From NCBI RefSeq assembly GCF_031877795.1, contig NC_133932.1:37587180-37651179 (forward strand): 64,000 nt of DNA. The letters run 5' to 3'. Position 1 is the stretch's first letter. Every line of letters begins with the position of its first letter. The stretch is from Strix aluco. Taxonomy: Eukaryota; Chordata; Aves; Strigiformes; Strigidae. The position numbers were made by a program, and so were the translations under genes. The notes under the pieces were generated by a model. That model saw only the letters and a list, made by a program, of their open reading frames with translations, made no database searches and was not told the origin of the DNA. Of the stretch, positions 12,501 to 26,168 are shown piece by piece.

Positions 12501-13884
12501 TGCCTCTCTTTATTACTGCATTCAAAATATTTTGTCCCCATGTTGTTAAGCATCTAATGGCCTGCCTATCTAGCTGAGGCATTTGGGTTATCACTGCTAA
12601 ATCTCTGATGAGGTGCAAATGAGTACAGGTTGAAATGTTATGGATTCAGATAACCTGTTCCTCTCCTTTTTGCAAATTATCTTCCCAAGTGTATGCTTTA
12701 TGTTGCTGCACATTATTTTTCTCAACATATGATTTTCTTTGTGCTCACATAAATTTGAAATTGATTTCATAATTCTCTCCATTCAGTGGGCTGCTTTGAA
12801 CAAGAATATAGTAAATGAATAATTAATTACTTAAAATACAAGGTTATCCTGCTGGAAAAGGTGATTTAAGAAAAGTAGATGATTGCATGTAAGTCAAATT
12901 CATTTACTTAAACAAAGCCACTGTGCTAGTCAGTTTATGTGTATCAGCTAAATGAAATTAGTTTTTGCAGCTTAGGCCTCAGATCATGACTTTTAACACA
13001 ATCAAAACAGTATTAGTTGCCAAATTATGTGTATTTTCCTATGAAAGACATCACAAAAAGATCGGAAGTATAACTAGAACTGTAAACATAATACTGCGGT
13101 GTACATATACTTATTTTTAAAATTTTGTATAGGCTAATAAAAGGATTTAGGCAATTTTGGGGCAGTTTATCTGTAGAAGTAGTGTATTACCCTAATATTT
13201 TTATGCTTTCTAGGTCAAATGATCATTAAATCAGATTTTTATGAATAGCTTTGAAAAGTTACTCTAAAAAGTTAATCCACTGCTTTTTATTTAGTAGGAA
13301 GGAGTTTAAAAATCAGCAGAGCTGATAGTATCTTAGAGTTGATTACAGTTGTGTATTTCAGCATACTCCATTTCTTCCAACACAAGATCAGTTCTTGACT
13401 GCAGAAAAATGAATACATTTTTCACAACTCTAACTCATCAACTAACATTCTGAGTTTAGGTTAGGATTTTCAAAAATGTCCGCGAAGGATTTGGACACGC
13501 ATCTCATCTGATTCAGTATTATCGAGGACGTATAACCCTTCTAGGCACTTTTGAGAATACAGAATAGATTTTTGTAATGAAATATTTGCCTTACGTAAAA
13601 GCTGAATGGAACACAAGGGCTAACTGTCTGTAATGGATCTGACAGGAATGCTGCTTTTCTTGGATTTGTGCGGGTTACTATATACTGTTAATATAAAATG
13701 CGTGACAATGTTTGCATTATTTGCATAGAACATGAGAATGTTGAGCTAACTATTCAATGTATGATATTTTAGTAAAGCATTTTGTTACCACAGTTTTGTG
13801 TGTTCTCTTATCTTTTTGGTTGCGAATGTATTAACATTTTGGGATGTAGTCAAGCGAGGAGGCTTGCTCTTTTTCCAGTTAAAA
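9506..13884. other. B3GALT5 3' flank and intergenic sequence
   Basis: The 3' untranslated region of B3GALT5 must begin at 9506. The nearest poly-A signal-like hexamer I see is ATTAAA at 10214-10219, about 710 bp after the stop; no AATAAA is evident close by, so the transcript end is not fixed. The remainder is AT-rich non-coding sequence with no recognised gene or repeat. Confidence 0.45.
10214..10219 (+). terminator. B3GALT5: Candidate B3GALT5 poly-A signal (ATTAAA)
   Basis: This is the common variant hexamer ATTAAA, followed within about 45 bases by TG/T-rich sequence (TTTTGCATTTGTGTC). It is a candidate only: the hexamer is frequent by chance and no transcript evidence is available. Confidence 0.25.
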
Positions 13885-14670
13885 AGAATAGAATCACAGA
13901 ATCATTTAGGTTGGAAAAGACCTTTAAGATCATCGAGTCCAACCGTAAACCTGACACTGCCAAGTCCACCACTAAACTATGTCCTTGAGTGCCACATCCA
14001 CATGTCTTTTAAATGCCTCCAGGGATGGTGACTCAACCACTTCCCTGGGCAGCCTGTTCCAATGCTTGATAACCCTTTGGGTGAAGAAATTTTTCCTAAT
14101 ATCCAACTTAAACCTCCCCTGGAGCAACTTGAGGCTGTTTCCTCTTGTCCTATCAGTTGTTAGTTGGGATAAGAGACGAACACCCACCTCGCTACAGCCT
14201 CCTTTCAGGTAGTTGTAGAGAGTGACAAGGTCTCCCCTGAGCCTTCTTTTCTCCAGGTTAAACAACCCCAGTTCCCTCAGCCACTCCTCATTAAGACTTG
14301 TGCTCTAGACCCTTCACCAGCTTCGTTGCCCTTCTTTGGACAAGCTCAGCATCTCAATGTCTTCCAATACTGAACACAGTATTTAAGTTGCAACCTCACC
14401 AGTGCTGAGCACAGGGGGACGATCACTTCCCTAGTCCTGCTGGCCACACTACTCCTGATACAAGCTAGGATGCTATTGGCCTTCTTGGCCACCTGGGCAC
14501 ACTGTCGGCTCATATTCAGCCGGCTGTCGACCAACACCCCCAGGTCCTTTTCCACCAGGCAGCTTTCCAACCACTCTTCCCCAAGCCTGTAGCATTGCAT
14601 GAGGTTGTTGTGACTCAAGTGCAGGACCTGGCACTTAGCCTTGTGGAATCTGAATCTGTTGAATTTGCTC
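13885..14670 (-). mobile_element. CR1 LINE, 3' end, antisense, broken ORF2
   Basis: Read on the minus strand, this is the last ~780 bp of a CR1 retrotransposon. The plus-strand left edge (a GAATCACAGAATCAT-type motif, then GGTTGGAAAAGACC) is the reverse complement of the CR1 3' end. Minus-strand translation gives the C-terminal part of the reverse-transcriptase polyprotein in two pieces: 14346-14618 ([10 protein letters not shown], then SRLNMS and [11 protein letters not shown]) and 13972-14265 ([47 protein letters not shown]). The frame is interrupted between them. The copy is 5'-truncated, as CR1 insertions usually are, and cannot encode a working protein. Confidence 0.92.
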
Positions 14671-17600
14671 CCCTTCTCTAAAATGCCTTAGCATGTACAT
14701 TGTAAAATGACTGTTTGGTTCCTCTTCCTAAGGGGAATACATAATTCCCATAAAAGAGAAAGAGACCAAGAATGGGAGTGCTTTCCCAAGCATTAAGCAT
14801 GCAGTCCTGCCACATTAGCCACTCCTGCCGTTTACAGTCTACCCATGGTACACCTTTAAGTCAAAGGCACCTTAAAACAACACCTTATAAACAGGGTGTG
14901 ATCTGAATTCAGAACATTTTTTTCCAAATGACAAGAGTGTCAAGTGCAAGATTGTTAAAACCATAGCAGGGGAATTGATAAAAGACAATTTTAACCACAG
15001 TTGATACCTTTTGGAAGATCAAGATCCAACCTGAAATGGTTTTGCCTGTGTCACCATAGCCAGCACTGTTTGACTGTGGCTGACTGGCATGCTCCTTGGG
15101 ACCCGGAAGCACAGCACTGTTCCCCTATCACTTAAAAAGGAAATGTCAAATAACTGAAGGCCATCAGATTGTCTGCCAAGCACAAGCAGTTATGAACGAA
15201 ACAACATAACTAGAAAAGGTCTCCCTTACCACGTTTATCTTCTGTTTTATCTTTTTTCCTCGCTTAGCTTTCTGGTGTATTTTTCTTGTTTGTTTGCAGC
15301 TGGACTTAAATTAATTAGTTCATTCCACCAATATATTTCCAGAAGTATCTTCAAGTATTATCACACTGGATAGTGGAAAACATCTGAGTCACAGGACTTA
15401 GATATACGCCGTACATAGGAGAACCAGTCGGAAAAAACAGACTTGAACTTGAACATGTTCTGGCTGAGCAAAACAGAGATTTTTTCAAAGCCTAGTAATA
15501 CAGTGGTTTTAAGGCTATCCTTCTAAAAAGTTCACTCAAGTACATTTTCACTGAAAAATGTAATTAGACAATTTCAATAGTTGAGAAATAACCTTGTGGT
15601 TGCCTTATGTTTCACAAATTCAAAAATACATTATTTTTGTGGGGGGAAAAAAAAACCAAGTCCCTTCTTAGAATCTCTCCAATTGAACCGTGTACACAAT
15701 ATCCCTTGAATTCAGCTACTGACCTAACCTGACCTTATTTAATTTATGACTTTGGGTTCAGGGATAGAGGTCTGTGTAATCAGCTTCCTATTCTTCTGTC
15801 ACTAAAAGCCCTTACAAATCACAGCCGCCCTTACACTTACTAACTGTCAGTGTACAGCTGTAGGCGCAGAATGTCATAAATTAGTTATGTGGTGTGATTT
15901 ACACCTCCAGCTTGTAGATCTTCCAGGCAGCTCTATTCCCCTCATGTTTAATTTAATTGTTATTGCTGGAACAGCAGTTGTAAGTAAATGTTTGACTCCA
16001 GTACATAAAGGGACCTGTAGCTTTTACATGTGCTTCTGCTAGTAAAGGTTCAGTGAGGGAATTAAAAAGAAGAGTGAACTGAACCATGAGGCAGGAGTGG
16101 GAGTGAGCTGCGGTGTGTGTGAGTAATGCAGCTTGCTCCTGCCAGGGGTGAGGAGGCGGCAGAATAGCAGCGCTTGTTTCTGGCAGGGAGAGCTCTGTGC
16201 TGAGGGTGAGGGTGCGCGATGTACCTCTGTGCTCACCCGCCCCCCCACCCCATTTAGGGATCCCATCCCCTTATGTTGAGGCCAATTCCTACATGCCTTG
16301 CAGGTGTAACTCAAGTAGCAGGAGGGTTGCTGCCAGAGGCCACTGTAACTGTGTGGTACTGCCTTCTCCAACTTTGCTGAAGAAAGTGCTGCACGGGATA
16401 GGGGAGAAGAGGGGATGGGAAACTTTACCCTATAAACATATCAGTCCTTACTATATTCTTGAGATCTTTTGGTATTCACCAGTTCCCTAAGCTTTTAGGA
16501 AATCTTATTTTGTATACAAGTGTTGCAAAGGAAATGGACTAATATCGAAATAAAATTTACTGCTCCTCTATAAGAGAAAGCCAAAACACAGCAGTGATCA
16601 TGAGCACTTCCATTACTCTGGCAAATAAAGAGAAATTGAATATCTGAAACCATCTCTGCCAGGAACTTATGTTCTCTTACTGCAAAAGGGCAGCTTTCAG
16701 TCAGACTTGGTATCACAGATAGAGTGCATAGGAGACATTTACTTCTAAGAAAAAACCCTTAACATTTCTACCCGGTGATCTTAACTGAATGCCCAAAGGG
16801 AGCTGTAAGATGTCAGTCATGAGGATGTATTTCATGAAAATGCAAAAAAGACGCAGCTCTTCCCCTATAATGCCTACTTTTATGGTGATAATCTGCTCTC
16901 TCATCATTGCAGTGTCAGTTTGGATCACGCCTGCAGGTCACTTAGGGAATATTCATTAATATTCTATTTTCAGAGGTGTAAGTATTAACATTTCTCATAA
17001 CTGGCAACCTTGCAAAATCATCAGGAAAGAAAGAAAAGGGATATAATTTCATACTCCCATGGTAGTTTTCCTGGCACTATGAGGGAAATCCTGTGGGATT
17101 TGGAGCCCTGGGCACAGTGCTTGTTTGTGCGTATCATCAACAAGGCTTGTGGACTATTCTTCTGACATGTCCAGAGCTGGACTTACCATGCACTGGCTGA
17201 TAGGTGTTGAATGCACCAGTTTTAAAGGAGCTCCGGATAGACTTGCACTTTGCCTGAACTCCTTGAAGAATCAGGCTGCGCATACAAAGCTCAGGAGGGA
17301 GCCTAAAATCATGACCCTAAGCAATAGTGAAAAATGTAATAGTGATTATAGTGAGTGTAGAGAATGATGTTTACATTTTCTTGGCACACTATCATACACT
17401 GAAAAGTTTCTTAGAATAAACTGAACGATAACCAGAGCAATTAAGCTAACTGTTTGGACCAGAGACAAAACATTTCTAAAGCTAAAGAAAATGTTGCCAG
17501 GGGAACTGATATATTAGAGAACACTAAAAATTTCCTTCTTAGATGTACACTCCTCCTAACAGCACCAAAGCTGCATCTTCTTTCATTATGTGATAAACTT

Positions 17601-20600
17601 TCTTACTTACTTATTGTTGCCTGGACTCCATGGACTTCCCTGAATTATGACATTTTCATTTTACCAGCTACAACTCATCCCTGAGTTCAGTGCAGGAGAG
17701 GAGGAATGCACCTGCCAACGGGAAAACATGGAATGCAGTTCAGAAGGAGTGCTGGCAGGAAAGTACTGGAGAACTACATTCCAGTTTTGAAGATTTATTA
17801 ATGCCAAATAAAAACTGCAAGGATATTAATGCAAATAAGGTGTTTAATCCTGTGGCCTCCTGTGCATGAAAGTCTGGAAGAAGATTATATCCAAAGATTT
17901 CCTCATTAAGGGTCCACAGCATTTCTTCACAGTTATGACTTTATAATAACCAGCAAGAGAACACTGAAGAAAAAACTCTGAACAAAAAAAATCAGATGAC
18001 CTATATTGGTGTCATGAGGTTTTTGAGGATTTACCCACACCTTGATTCACGGTAGCATCGCTTCATGAATCCTTAGGTCAAGACGAGATGACCTGCCTTC
18101 CTAGGAATGAGATAAAACAGGATTTGTCAGATCAACATGAAACATCTTCTGTTGGTGGGATTGGTCTCAGCTAAATTTGCAGCCTAAACCAGCACATTCA
18201 GTCTAACCCAGTCAGTCTTTCAGACTACTCTGTAGTCAAAATAATGAGGCAGGCCTAACCAAAGGGTGACACATCTTGCCTGCCTTAGACCCTCGTATCG
18301 GGATAGGTGAAGCTTCATCTGGTAGTGCTTTTATATCTTTAATGACTACAGAAAAAATCTTTGATAAATAGTTTAGGATAGATGCCCGTGTCTTAGCTGA
18401 CTAGCAGTAGCTGAGGAGGGGGTCCTGCATGCTGTGTATGGTTTCTGGCATTCATAAGGATTGCAGCTCCTCTGGAAGTGCCCCACAGCCCCATTTTGTA
18501 TCACGTCAGCTATTCAATGGGGATGCCACAGGATACAGTCAGTATCTTGCAGATAATTAATATATCTGTCCACTAATTCTTTTTTGATCACTCAGCAAAC
18601 CATTTTTTACAAACGGGTTTATTTTTAAATATGGAGACAACTACACTATTGTTTGTGCAACAGAGGGACATTTGGGGTATCCTAATTTTTCACATAAATA
18701 TATATATAGTGGACCACAATCACTCCAGCTTGCACTGAGTCTCCACTGTGTTTAACGTTGAAAGCAGAAATGAGTCTCTGGAGTTCTCATATCCTACAAA
18801 GTGGAAACAAGATGGGGAAAAATGCATCTCAACAGTCACATAGGTAATAGAGAGAGGAAATGGCACGGCCCTGTTATTTCTAGAGCTTTTTGTCTAGTGC
18901 ATTTGGGTCCTGATTAAGAAGAAATGTGAATCAAAGCTTAAAACTGTAATGAGTCTTCGATATATTAACAGAGAGATGAAAAGATTTTAAAAACTAAAGC
19001 ATGTGAGAGAAGAAGAGGGATCTGTATTTCACTTGACTTCTATAGCTAACACTATTAAAATCTATTTTGAATGAAAAACCTCTTACAGAGCAACAAATAT
19101 TTTGGCAAACAGTAGAGGAAAGGTGTAAGAGCGTAGAGGGGAAAAAAAGGGATGCAGATTTGGAAAGTTATAGCTTAGCATCTCTCTGGCCTGACTGGCT
19201 ACTAGAGAGAATCATCCTGTAGGGGTCAAGATAGACAGCTAATTCAGTCACTGGGTCAGCTTGTCTCCTACCTTAAGACTTTTCTAGACGTTTTAGTTCT
19301 CCTGTTCTTCACTAGAGAAAAGAACATTTATTTTTTAATAAGGAGCCATTTCTCAAAGTCTTTGTAATGTTGAAATACCTTTTCAAGCCAGTTTCCATGG
19401 GGAAATGAAGAATTTTATTGTTTGTAGCACTGACCCCAAATCAGCTTTAATGTTGTATTTGTAAGTGCCTCTTCTCTGCTATTTTAATGCTTACACCCTC
19501 TGATCATATTTTCTTTGACTCAGCTGAATAAACTAACATACAGCATGGAAGTGTAGGGACTGGTGATTTCCCCTGCTGGGTTATTGATCATTAGAAGTAA
19601 TTTACAAATTAAGGTGTCTAAATGCTCTTCATTTCCATCATGACAATTTGTCCAGTTCTCCTGTAAGAAAAAAAAATTACACTTACGGTCACAATGACAA
19701 TGACAGAAGACTTCACTAAGCGACTCTCAGAAAGTCCATTTCACTGGAGCTTCTTGTCTGGGTTTGCACAGCAAGATGTACAGACATACGTTTCAGACTA
19801 ACACACCTCAAAACACAAAATGTTGAGGGTTGCTCCAGCAGTTTACACAGTCTACACACCATACAGAAGAAATTATATGGTGTGCAAAAAAGACTTCGGA
19901 AGGGTTGAGGGGAAAAAAAAGGGCAAAAATCCTCCTACTCACAGGCAGAAGAAAAAGGGATAATTGGAAAGAAGTGTCTAGAGAAACTGGAGTGGGAGGT
20001 AGGAATCTGCCTGGTATGCAGGCTGATGATTCACGAAATGATTTTCCATTTGCATCAGACTGGCAAACTTAGGACCTGATCTTTTGAACACTCCTGAACA
20101 TGGATAGTGCACGATGTTCTCAGTGGTTGGGGATTCAGACACTTTACCATCCTGTGTAATGTCTTATCCCACACACATCCTAACCAGTGCTAATGGTTGC
20201 ATTCATCACAATATCATGGTTCATTAGGAAAGTCAGAGTACAGAAGGAATTAACAAGGGCAGTGAGAAATAATTAATAAAATATTAATATACGTGTTGGT
20301 TGCCTAAGCAGCCCTAGGGAAAACAAAGGACATTTGAATCCAGTCACTGTGCACCGGATTCACCCAGAAGGATTTCATCTGATGAAGCCCAGCCAGCGAG
20401 CATGTGGGTGGAAATGACAGGTGCTCTCCTGATGACTTCCACTGGGGTCGGATCCAGAGCAGGACATAAACACAGTGGATGCTCTAGGCCACAACACACC
20501 CAGTTCCCTCTGTGGACTTCAACCAGTCTTCTCTACATGGAGAGGATGGGAATGAACTGCCGGCAATGGGGGCCAGCAGAGTGGTGTATGCGTCTTTATG

Positions 20601-20699
20601 TGCGTACGTGTTTAAGGACACGGCTAATCTCCTGACCACGACAGACCTCAGTGTGGTAAAGAGACAGCTGATCAGCCTGTGATTAGCTGGTGGGGTAAT
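14671..20699. other. AT-rich intergenic sequence, nothing recognised
   Basis: I find no gene, RNA or clear repeat in this stretch. Open frames are short and scattered. Short A- and AT-runs occur, for example a TATATATA run near 18.70 kb. Regulatory elements could be present but cannot be called from one sequence. Confidence 0.5.
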
Positions 20700-21280
20700 G
20701 ACAGCTGTAGCACAGGTGCAGCAACATGACATCCAAAGGGACCTTGATAAGCTTGAGCACTGGGCCAACAGAATCATCGTGAAATACAGCGTGAAGAAGC
20801 ACAGAGCTCTGCACATCAGGTGCAACAGCCTAGAGGTACAGGCTGCAGAGGTACCGCCTAAGTGACAGAGGGTAAAAATCTTGATGAGGAGACCTGGGTG
20901 AAAAGAACACCAGGGTAAATAGAAGCCAGCAATGCCCTCTCACCGCAAATATGGCAAACCATGCACTAGGTCACATTTGGAGAAGTGTTGCCAGCAAATT
21001 CAGAGAAACTAGTATTCTCCTCTACTAGACACATCTGGAAATCCATGTGTGGCTTTGTGCCCCTCAGTTCAAGTGGGATATAGAGAAGCTAGACTGGGTC
21101 TAGTGACAGGACGTCAAGTGGACAGGGGTCTAGAGCACAGCACCGGTGAGGAGATGCTGAGGGAGCAAGGCTTTAGTCAGGCAGAGAAGAGGTTAAGAGG
21201 TGATCTAATAAGAGCTTAAATCTACCTGAAGAGCAATTACAAAGATGACAGAGCCAATCTCTTCTCAGTAGTGCCAAATG
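20700..21280 (+). mobile_element. Decayed CR1 LINE fragment, sense
   Basis: The plus strand follows a CR1 ORF2 reverse-transcriptase region at nucleotide level. Recognisable segments are GACATCCAAAGGGACCTTGA, GAGCACTGGGCCAACAG, CCAGCAATGCCCTCTCACCG, GGAGAAGTGTTGCCAGCA, CAGTTCAAGTGGGATATAGA and, near the end, GAGCCAATCTCTTCTCAGTA. The reading frame is destroyed by substitutions and small indels, so the copy is much older than the one at 42.7-43.4 kb. The 5' boundary is approximate, and the typical CR1 3' terminus is missing. Confidence 0.8.
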
Positions 21281-22249
21281 ATAGTTTTGTAAAAGTTTTA
21301 AAAGCAGCTATTATCCTTTCCAAAGCATTTTTACGAAGACTTATCTTTATTAATTCAATGTGAAAATCCAGACAAACCATTTTAACCTTCTGCACTTTTC
21401 CTACTTGGACAACCAGCTTCCTCTAGCTTTATTTGGACATAACTCTACAGAAGGTGTTTCAACAATACTGTTAGGAAAGTAGGGCTGTTGGTGCAATAAA
21501 AGTGTGAGATTTTAGACTTAAGAGATGTTTGTAAAAACAAGGAAGCAAAAAGAAAAAATTATAACTGGTCAAAAAATCTTCCTAAAGGTTTCATAGCTTT
21601 TTTCTTTTTTTAACAAGTTGGGGTGATATTTTTTCCTAATAAAGCAAAGTTTTTGAAAATTAACTTTGGAAATAGATCAAAATTCCCCAAAGAAAATGTT
21701 TAATTTCCCTTTTCTGGACTAAACCTTTTCATTTTGAGTCAGTGTGGCATTCACTTCTACTTGCTAGAACTGCTACTGTGCTTAGTAGGAAATATAGTTC
21801 AGGAAAGTCCTATGTCCCTTTATGATTTAAGCTTCCTGGCAGATGAACTCATCATAAAAATCTCCTGATGTGTCACATCAGTTCACTGACCAATGATGGT
21901 GTAATGTGAAGGATGCAGTTCAGCTCTAAGAGGAAGACAAAGCTGTGGCCATTGAAAGAACATCTCTCATGAGGCAGCACAGCAGCTTTGGTGAACACAC
22001 ATGACCATAGCACTGTCAGGAAAAGGGGTAATTTAACTGAGCAAACAAAATATTTCAGAATTAAATGAAATGTTTTAACGAACATTTTCTTGACGCAGCA
22101 CAAAAATTTCCCCAAAATAAAAACTGAAAGTAAGAAAGGAATATGAAAATAAAAAAGGAAAAATAAAACTTTGCTTGGGGCCTGCATTTCCACTGAAAGA
22201 TGGAAAACCAATTCAGTTTTCTTACCAGCTGAAAGTTGCGCTTCAGAGT
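21281..22249. other. AT-rich intergenic sequence
   Basis: No gene is recognised here. A minus-strand open frame (21873-22394) has a hydrophobic phenylalanine-rich stretch but arises from AT-rich sequence running into the neighbouring GC-rich block. I do not support it as a gene. Confidence 0.45.
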
Positions 22250-23340
22250 AAGGGCCCATTTTGGTGGGGCCTGAGGGCACCAGTGGGCAGGGACCCCAGG
22301 TGCCCCCACCCTGCCCAGGGCACCCCGCCACCCCTGCCCCAGTGACGCTGCAGCCTACCCCATCCCTGTTCCCTGGGTGGCCCCTTGGTGCCATGTCGTG
22401 GCCTTGTCTTCAACCCTCTCCCAGGCCTCATCTCCTTCCATTCCTGACTGGCCCCCTGCAGGTACCCTGGCTCTGGCTCACCCCCTCGCCCTGTCAGGGA
22501 GTGCCGATGGACCCCGACACCCCCGGCTGGGGGTGACAGCGCCCGCTGGTGAGGGCACAGCCGGTGCGGAGCCCACAGGCAGCACTTCTGCTCTCTGCCA
22601 TGTTGCCTGCAGCTCTGTAATGGCGGGATGAGCTCCAGCCCCGGCATGGGGCACCAACACCCTCACCTGCACAGTTACAAACCCGGGAAAATGAATCCTG
22701 TGCCTCCCGCCATGCCCCGCGTCGCGGTCGTCCTCTGCCGAGACGTCAGGCAGCAGCGCCCATCCAGCCTTTCGGGTTGGGACAGCATGAAGTTTGTTCC
22801 CGTGTGCGTGTCATCGGCTGTGCCTTACTTCCTCCTGCAGGACCGGTTAAATATTAACACAGCGATACACGTATTTGGGCGGGGGGAAGGGGAGAGGCAA
22901 TCCTTACCTCACCGTGGCGCGGGGACAATGTCAGGGCAGGCGTGTGCCCCGGGGCTGGGCGGCTGAGAGGCGGCAGAGGTCAGCGCTCCTTCCCCGCAGC
23001 GCCGCGGAGCCTCGGGCAGCCGTCCCGCCGCCTGAGGGAGGTTTCCCGGGGGCCAGGAGGCGAGGGCTGGCCTGGGGCTCCTCGCATTGAATGCTGCTGG
23101 CCTCCTACTGCGTCCCCCGGGCGGAGGGTGCGAGCGGGGCTTGTCGTCACAGGGGAAGCGGTCGGAGACACCCTCTCGGCGCCTGGGGCAGCAATCCAGG
23201 TAACCCCTCCCGAGCCATTATTTGCTTCCCAGCAGCAGGAGCTGGTGGCTGAAATCTAATTTAACCCTCTCCCCGGCTCCTGCCGCAGCAGAGAAGCCAG
23301 CCCTGGGCTGGTGGCAGTGGGGTGAGCAGGAGCATTTTGT
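22250..23340 (+). promoter_or_regulatory. GC-rich block with CpG island, candidate IGSF5 promoter
   Basis: Base composition switches abruptly from AT-rich to strongly GC-rich at about 22.25 kb and back at about 23.3 kb. The left half is C-rich with few CpGs. CpG becomes dense from about 22.69 kb (GCGTCGCGGTCGTCC) through about 23.19 kb, with GC-box-like GGGCGGGG sequence near 22.88 kb. The block lies about 2.8 kb upstream of the first IGSF5 coding exon and on the correct side for its promoter. A splice-donor-like CCAG|GTAACC occurs at about 23199, so a non-coding first exon could end there and splice to 26091. This is inference; the open frames across the block are probably by-products of high GC. 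Confidence 0.5.
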
Positions 23341-26090
23341 TAACCTGCCACATCCTGCTCACATGAGGGAGACAAGCGACTCAGATTCGTAAGGAGACCC
23401 CATCTCCTGCTGTGCTGCCTGGCCGTCGGGGCTGTTGTTCCCCACATTGCAGGGTGCCCAAAGAATCCAGGCCCCGCTCTGTGCTGGGCCGGACCTGGCT
23501 GCTGGTCCTTTAGGGTGATATTATTGATGTTATCCCCTTGCCTCGGACGTGGATGCAGGAGGGAGTAGGCTCAGAGCCACGCACGGCAGCGCTGGTGCTG
23601 CAAATCACCCCATGCATGCACCTGTGGAGAAGGTATAAAGCAGCTCAGGCCAAACCACAGGTATTTAATTCATCATTGGCCAAACTATCCTGTTTCACCT
23701 GGGCATCGGGTAATATTTCCTGGTCCTTTGAAAGTCCATTTTGAAATGAAACAAAACAAGATGTTATAGATCCCTTCATTTCCCTTCTTGCTTTACTTCA
23801 CCTGAAGTTATTTACTGGTTTTGGCCTGAATTTGGGCATAAGATTTTAGCAAGTTTATTCTTCTCCATGAAACTTTACCCAGCTCATCTTGCATTTGAGC
23901 AGCCAGATTTGTAAGTGGAGGCATGAGGCTGCTGCCCGGGCTGGCGGGGTCCTCACCAGACTTGTAGATCTTGCCTGGGATTGCAGCTTCCTGGAAAGGG
24001 ACACAGCACTGTCTGTTGAATCTATTTCCTGGTTCTTTACTTGGGCTGTTTCACTTCATATGACGGATAATACTCTTAAAAAATACCAACTGGCTTGTGC
24101 ACATGCTGAGAGTTATCACAGTGAGAGAGCAAGGAGAAATCCCTCTGAGCCCTGCATGATGACCCTCCTGCCCCAGCTGCCCGCTGGGTACTCCTCTGCA
24201 CACAAAACGTGGAAGTGAGCAAAAAACCTTTCGAAATGCACTGGGCAAACCCAAATTGGCCTACAAAGTAGCCCCCCTCCCAGCATGCAGGCAAAGAAAT
24301 CAGCCCACAGGTTTGGCATAAAATGTTGATTAGTTGACAGGGCTGTCCCTTGAGTTCGCAAGGTAAACTGAAAGCTTGTAAAGTGGGAAAACGAAGAGCA
24401 AGCTACCAGCTGAGCCAGTTAGGTTGCAACTGCTGCAGTAAACTCAGTGATACCTGCTGCTTGAAGCACCAAGCAGTGAACAGAGCTCTAGTATAGTTTG
24501 ATGCTGCAGCTGAACATGTTTGGAAAGACAGCAAAAATGTTTTTTGTTGGTTGCAGTGGTGCAGCGGGCAGGGAGGTTCTGGGTGCAGGACATTCCTCCT
24601 ACAGTGTCACGCTGCCACCCACCCCTGTGTCATCCCATCACCGCTGCTTTTATAGAAGCCCTGCTGGGAATTAATGCAGGGTCTTCGCACAAAACTGTGA
24701 AATGAACCGCTTGCTTAAGGGCAGCAAAGCAGCTGGCTTTTGTGTTTTGTGCCTTGGTGTGACTTTGGTTTTAACGAAAGGGCGGTTAAAAAAGTATGGT
24801 TGTTACAGGAAACTCAGGGTATCTCTGTGGTGATACCATTATTTATGCATGCACAGAGCTGCCACAAAGAACACCCCTGAAATCAAAACCGCTTTCCTGA
24901 CAAGAAATTTGGGCTGGCCACAAAACCACATCCTCTGGCCCATGTCCCTTTCACGAAGACAAGCTTCAATTTCCCAGCTGAGTAGTTTGTAAACCAAGCA
25001 GTGCAGTCAAACTCTCTCCCACGTATTTTGAGGGGGAGGAGAATAATATCCACACAAGTGAATCACAAACACTGGAAAAGCAGAAAATGCTGAAGTGATG
25101 GCTCCCACCCAAGTGCTGTATCTTATCTCTGACCACAGTGGAGAACTGGTGGTGTTTTATTTTGGGGTGTAAGGCACTCTCTGGTTCAGAGAAATAATTC
25201 TGGGGACCCTCTTTACACTAGTAGCCCTTCTGAATGCTTAGTCAGGGGAGGTGGGAGGAGAATCGGTGTTTCTCATCCTTACCCCAAGGCAGGTGGGTTG
25301 GAGAGCCCAGGGTGGCAGGAACCATTCCTCCTGGCCATGGTGACCCCTGTGCAGCAAGGGCCTGATGGAACTGCCACAGCAATGATGGTACCAGGCTCTC
25401 CCTGGAAATGTATGAATAGGAATCTTAGTTTTGGAGTAAAGCACACAGAAAAAAAACTCAAAACAAGCTTTTTTGGGTATAGTGGTGCATTGAGATATAT
25501 TCCCACTTCCTCTCCCAAAGGCTGCCTGGTGCAGGAGGCATCAGTTTCCTGAGGTGGGGTAACAACCCCTCTGATCAGAGGTCTGTACCCCTCTGACCCC
25601 AGGGGAGCAGCTAGCACCCCACACCATTAACCTGCAGGACAGTAAGTGGTGGAGCACAGGGTTTATTAGTCTGCCAGGACACTGCCGACACAATACACAC
25701 CCAATTGCAGGCAGCTTAGAGAATTATTTTTCTCAGCTGCTCATGATTAACTTTAATGATGCAGATGGAGCTCCCCTGATACAGTCAATCCTGAAGCAGT
25801 AGCCAGGAGAGACTAAGGGTGTGAGAGATGCAAGGCCCATAGGGGGAGGTTTTTCTGCTGAAGAAAGCTCCTCTACTACTTTTGAAACAGTTGTTCTGAG
25901 AAAAGATACTGCTCTCCTTCCAAACCCGCCCTCATTTATTCTTCTCCTCTTGTTGGTAACACAGGTCACATAAAGTCACATTTTATCACAGGACGCAAAG
26001 CAGCAGCTCATTACCAACTTTCTTGATAAGTTCCGTCCTTCAGCTTCTTCTCAAGTATGCAGTGACTGCTGGTGGCTTTCTGCCTTTAAG
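23341..26090. other. Intergenic or first-intron sequence before IGSF5
   Basis: No coding gene is recognised. If transcription of IGSF5 begins in the GC-rich block at 22.25-23.34 kb, this would be its first intron. A pyrimidine-rich acceptor-like sequence ending TTTAAG at 26090 lies 20 bp before the IGSF5 start codon. Confidence 0.4.
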
Positions 26091-26110
26091 GATCAGGAAA
26101 GAATGCTCCA

Positions 26111-26168
26111 ATGGAGAGGTTCCAGAAATTCATTTTACTTCCTCTCATCTTAACTGCCTTGCTACCAG
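26111..26168 (+). CDS. IGSF5: IGSF5 coding exon 1: signal peptide
   Basis: The exon encodes [19 protein letters not shown] plus the first base of a glycine codon, then the donor GTAGGA. Basic residues followed by a hydrophobic leucine-rich run make a clear signal peptide. An upstream ATG at 26103 is in another frame and meets a stop after 16 codons. The exon ends in phase 1, which matches exon 2. It is too short to stand out as an open frame and was found by working back from exon 2. Confidence 0.85.

Noticed and set aside
22243..22647. Proline/glycine-rich open frames on both strands in the GC block
   Set aside because: High GC content removes stop codons in several frames at once; the residues are a by-product of composition and match no known protein.
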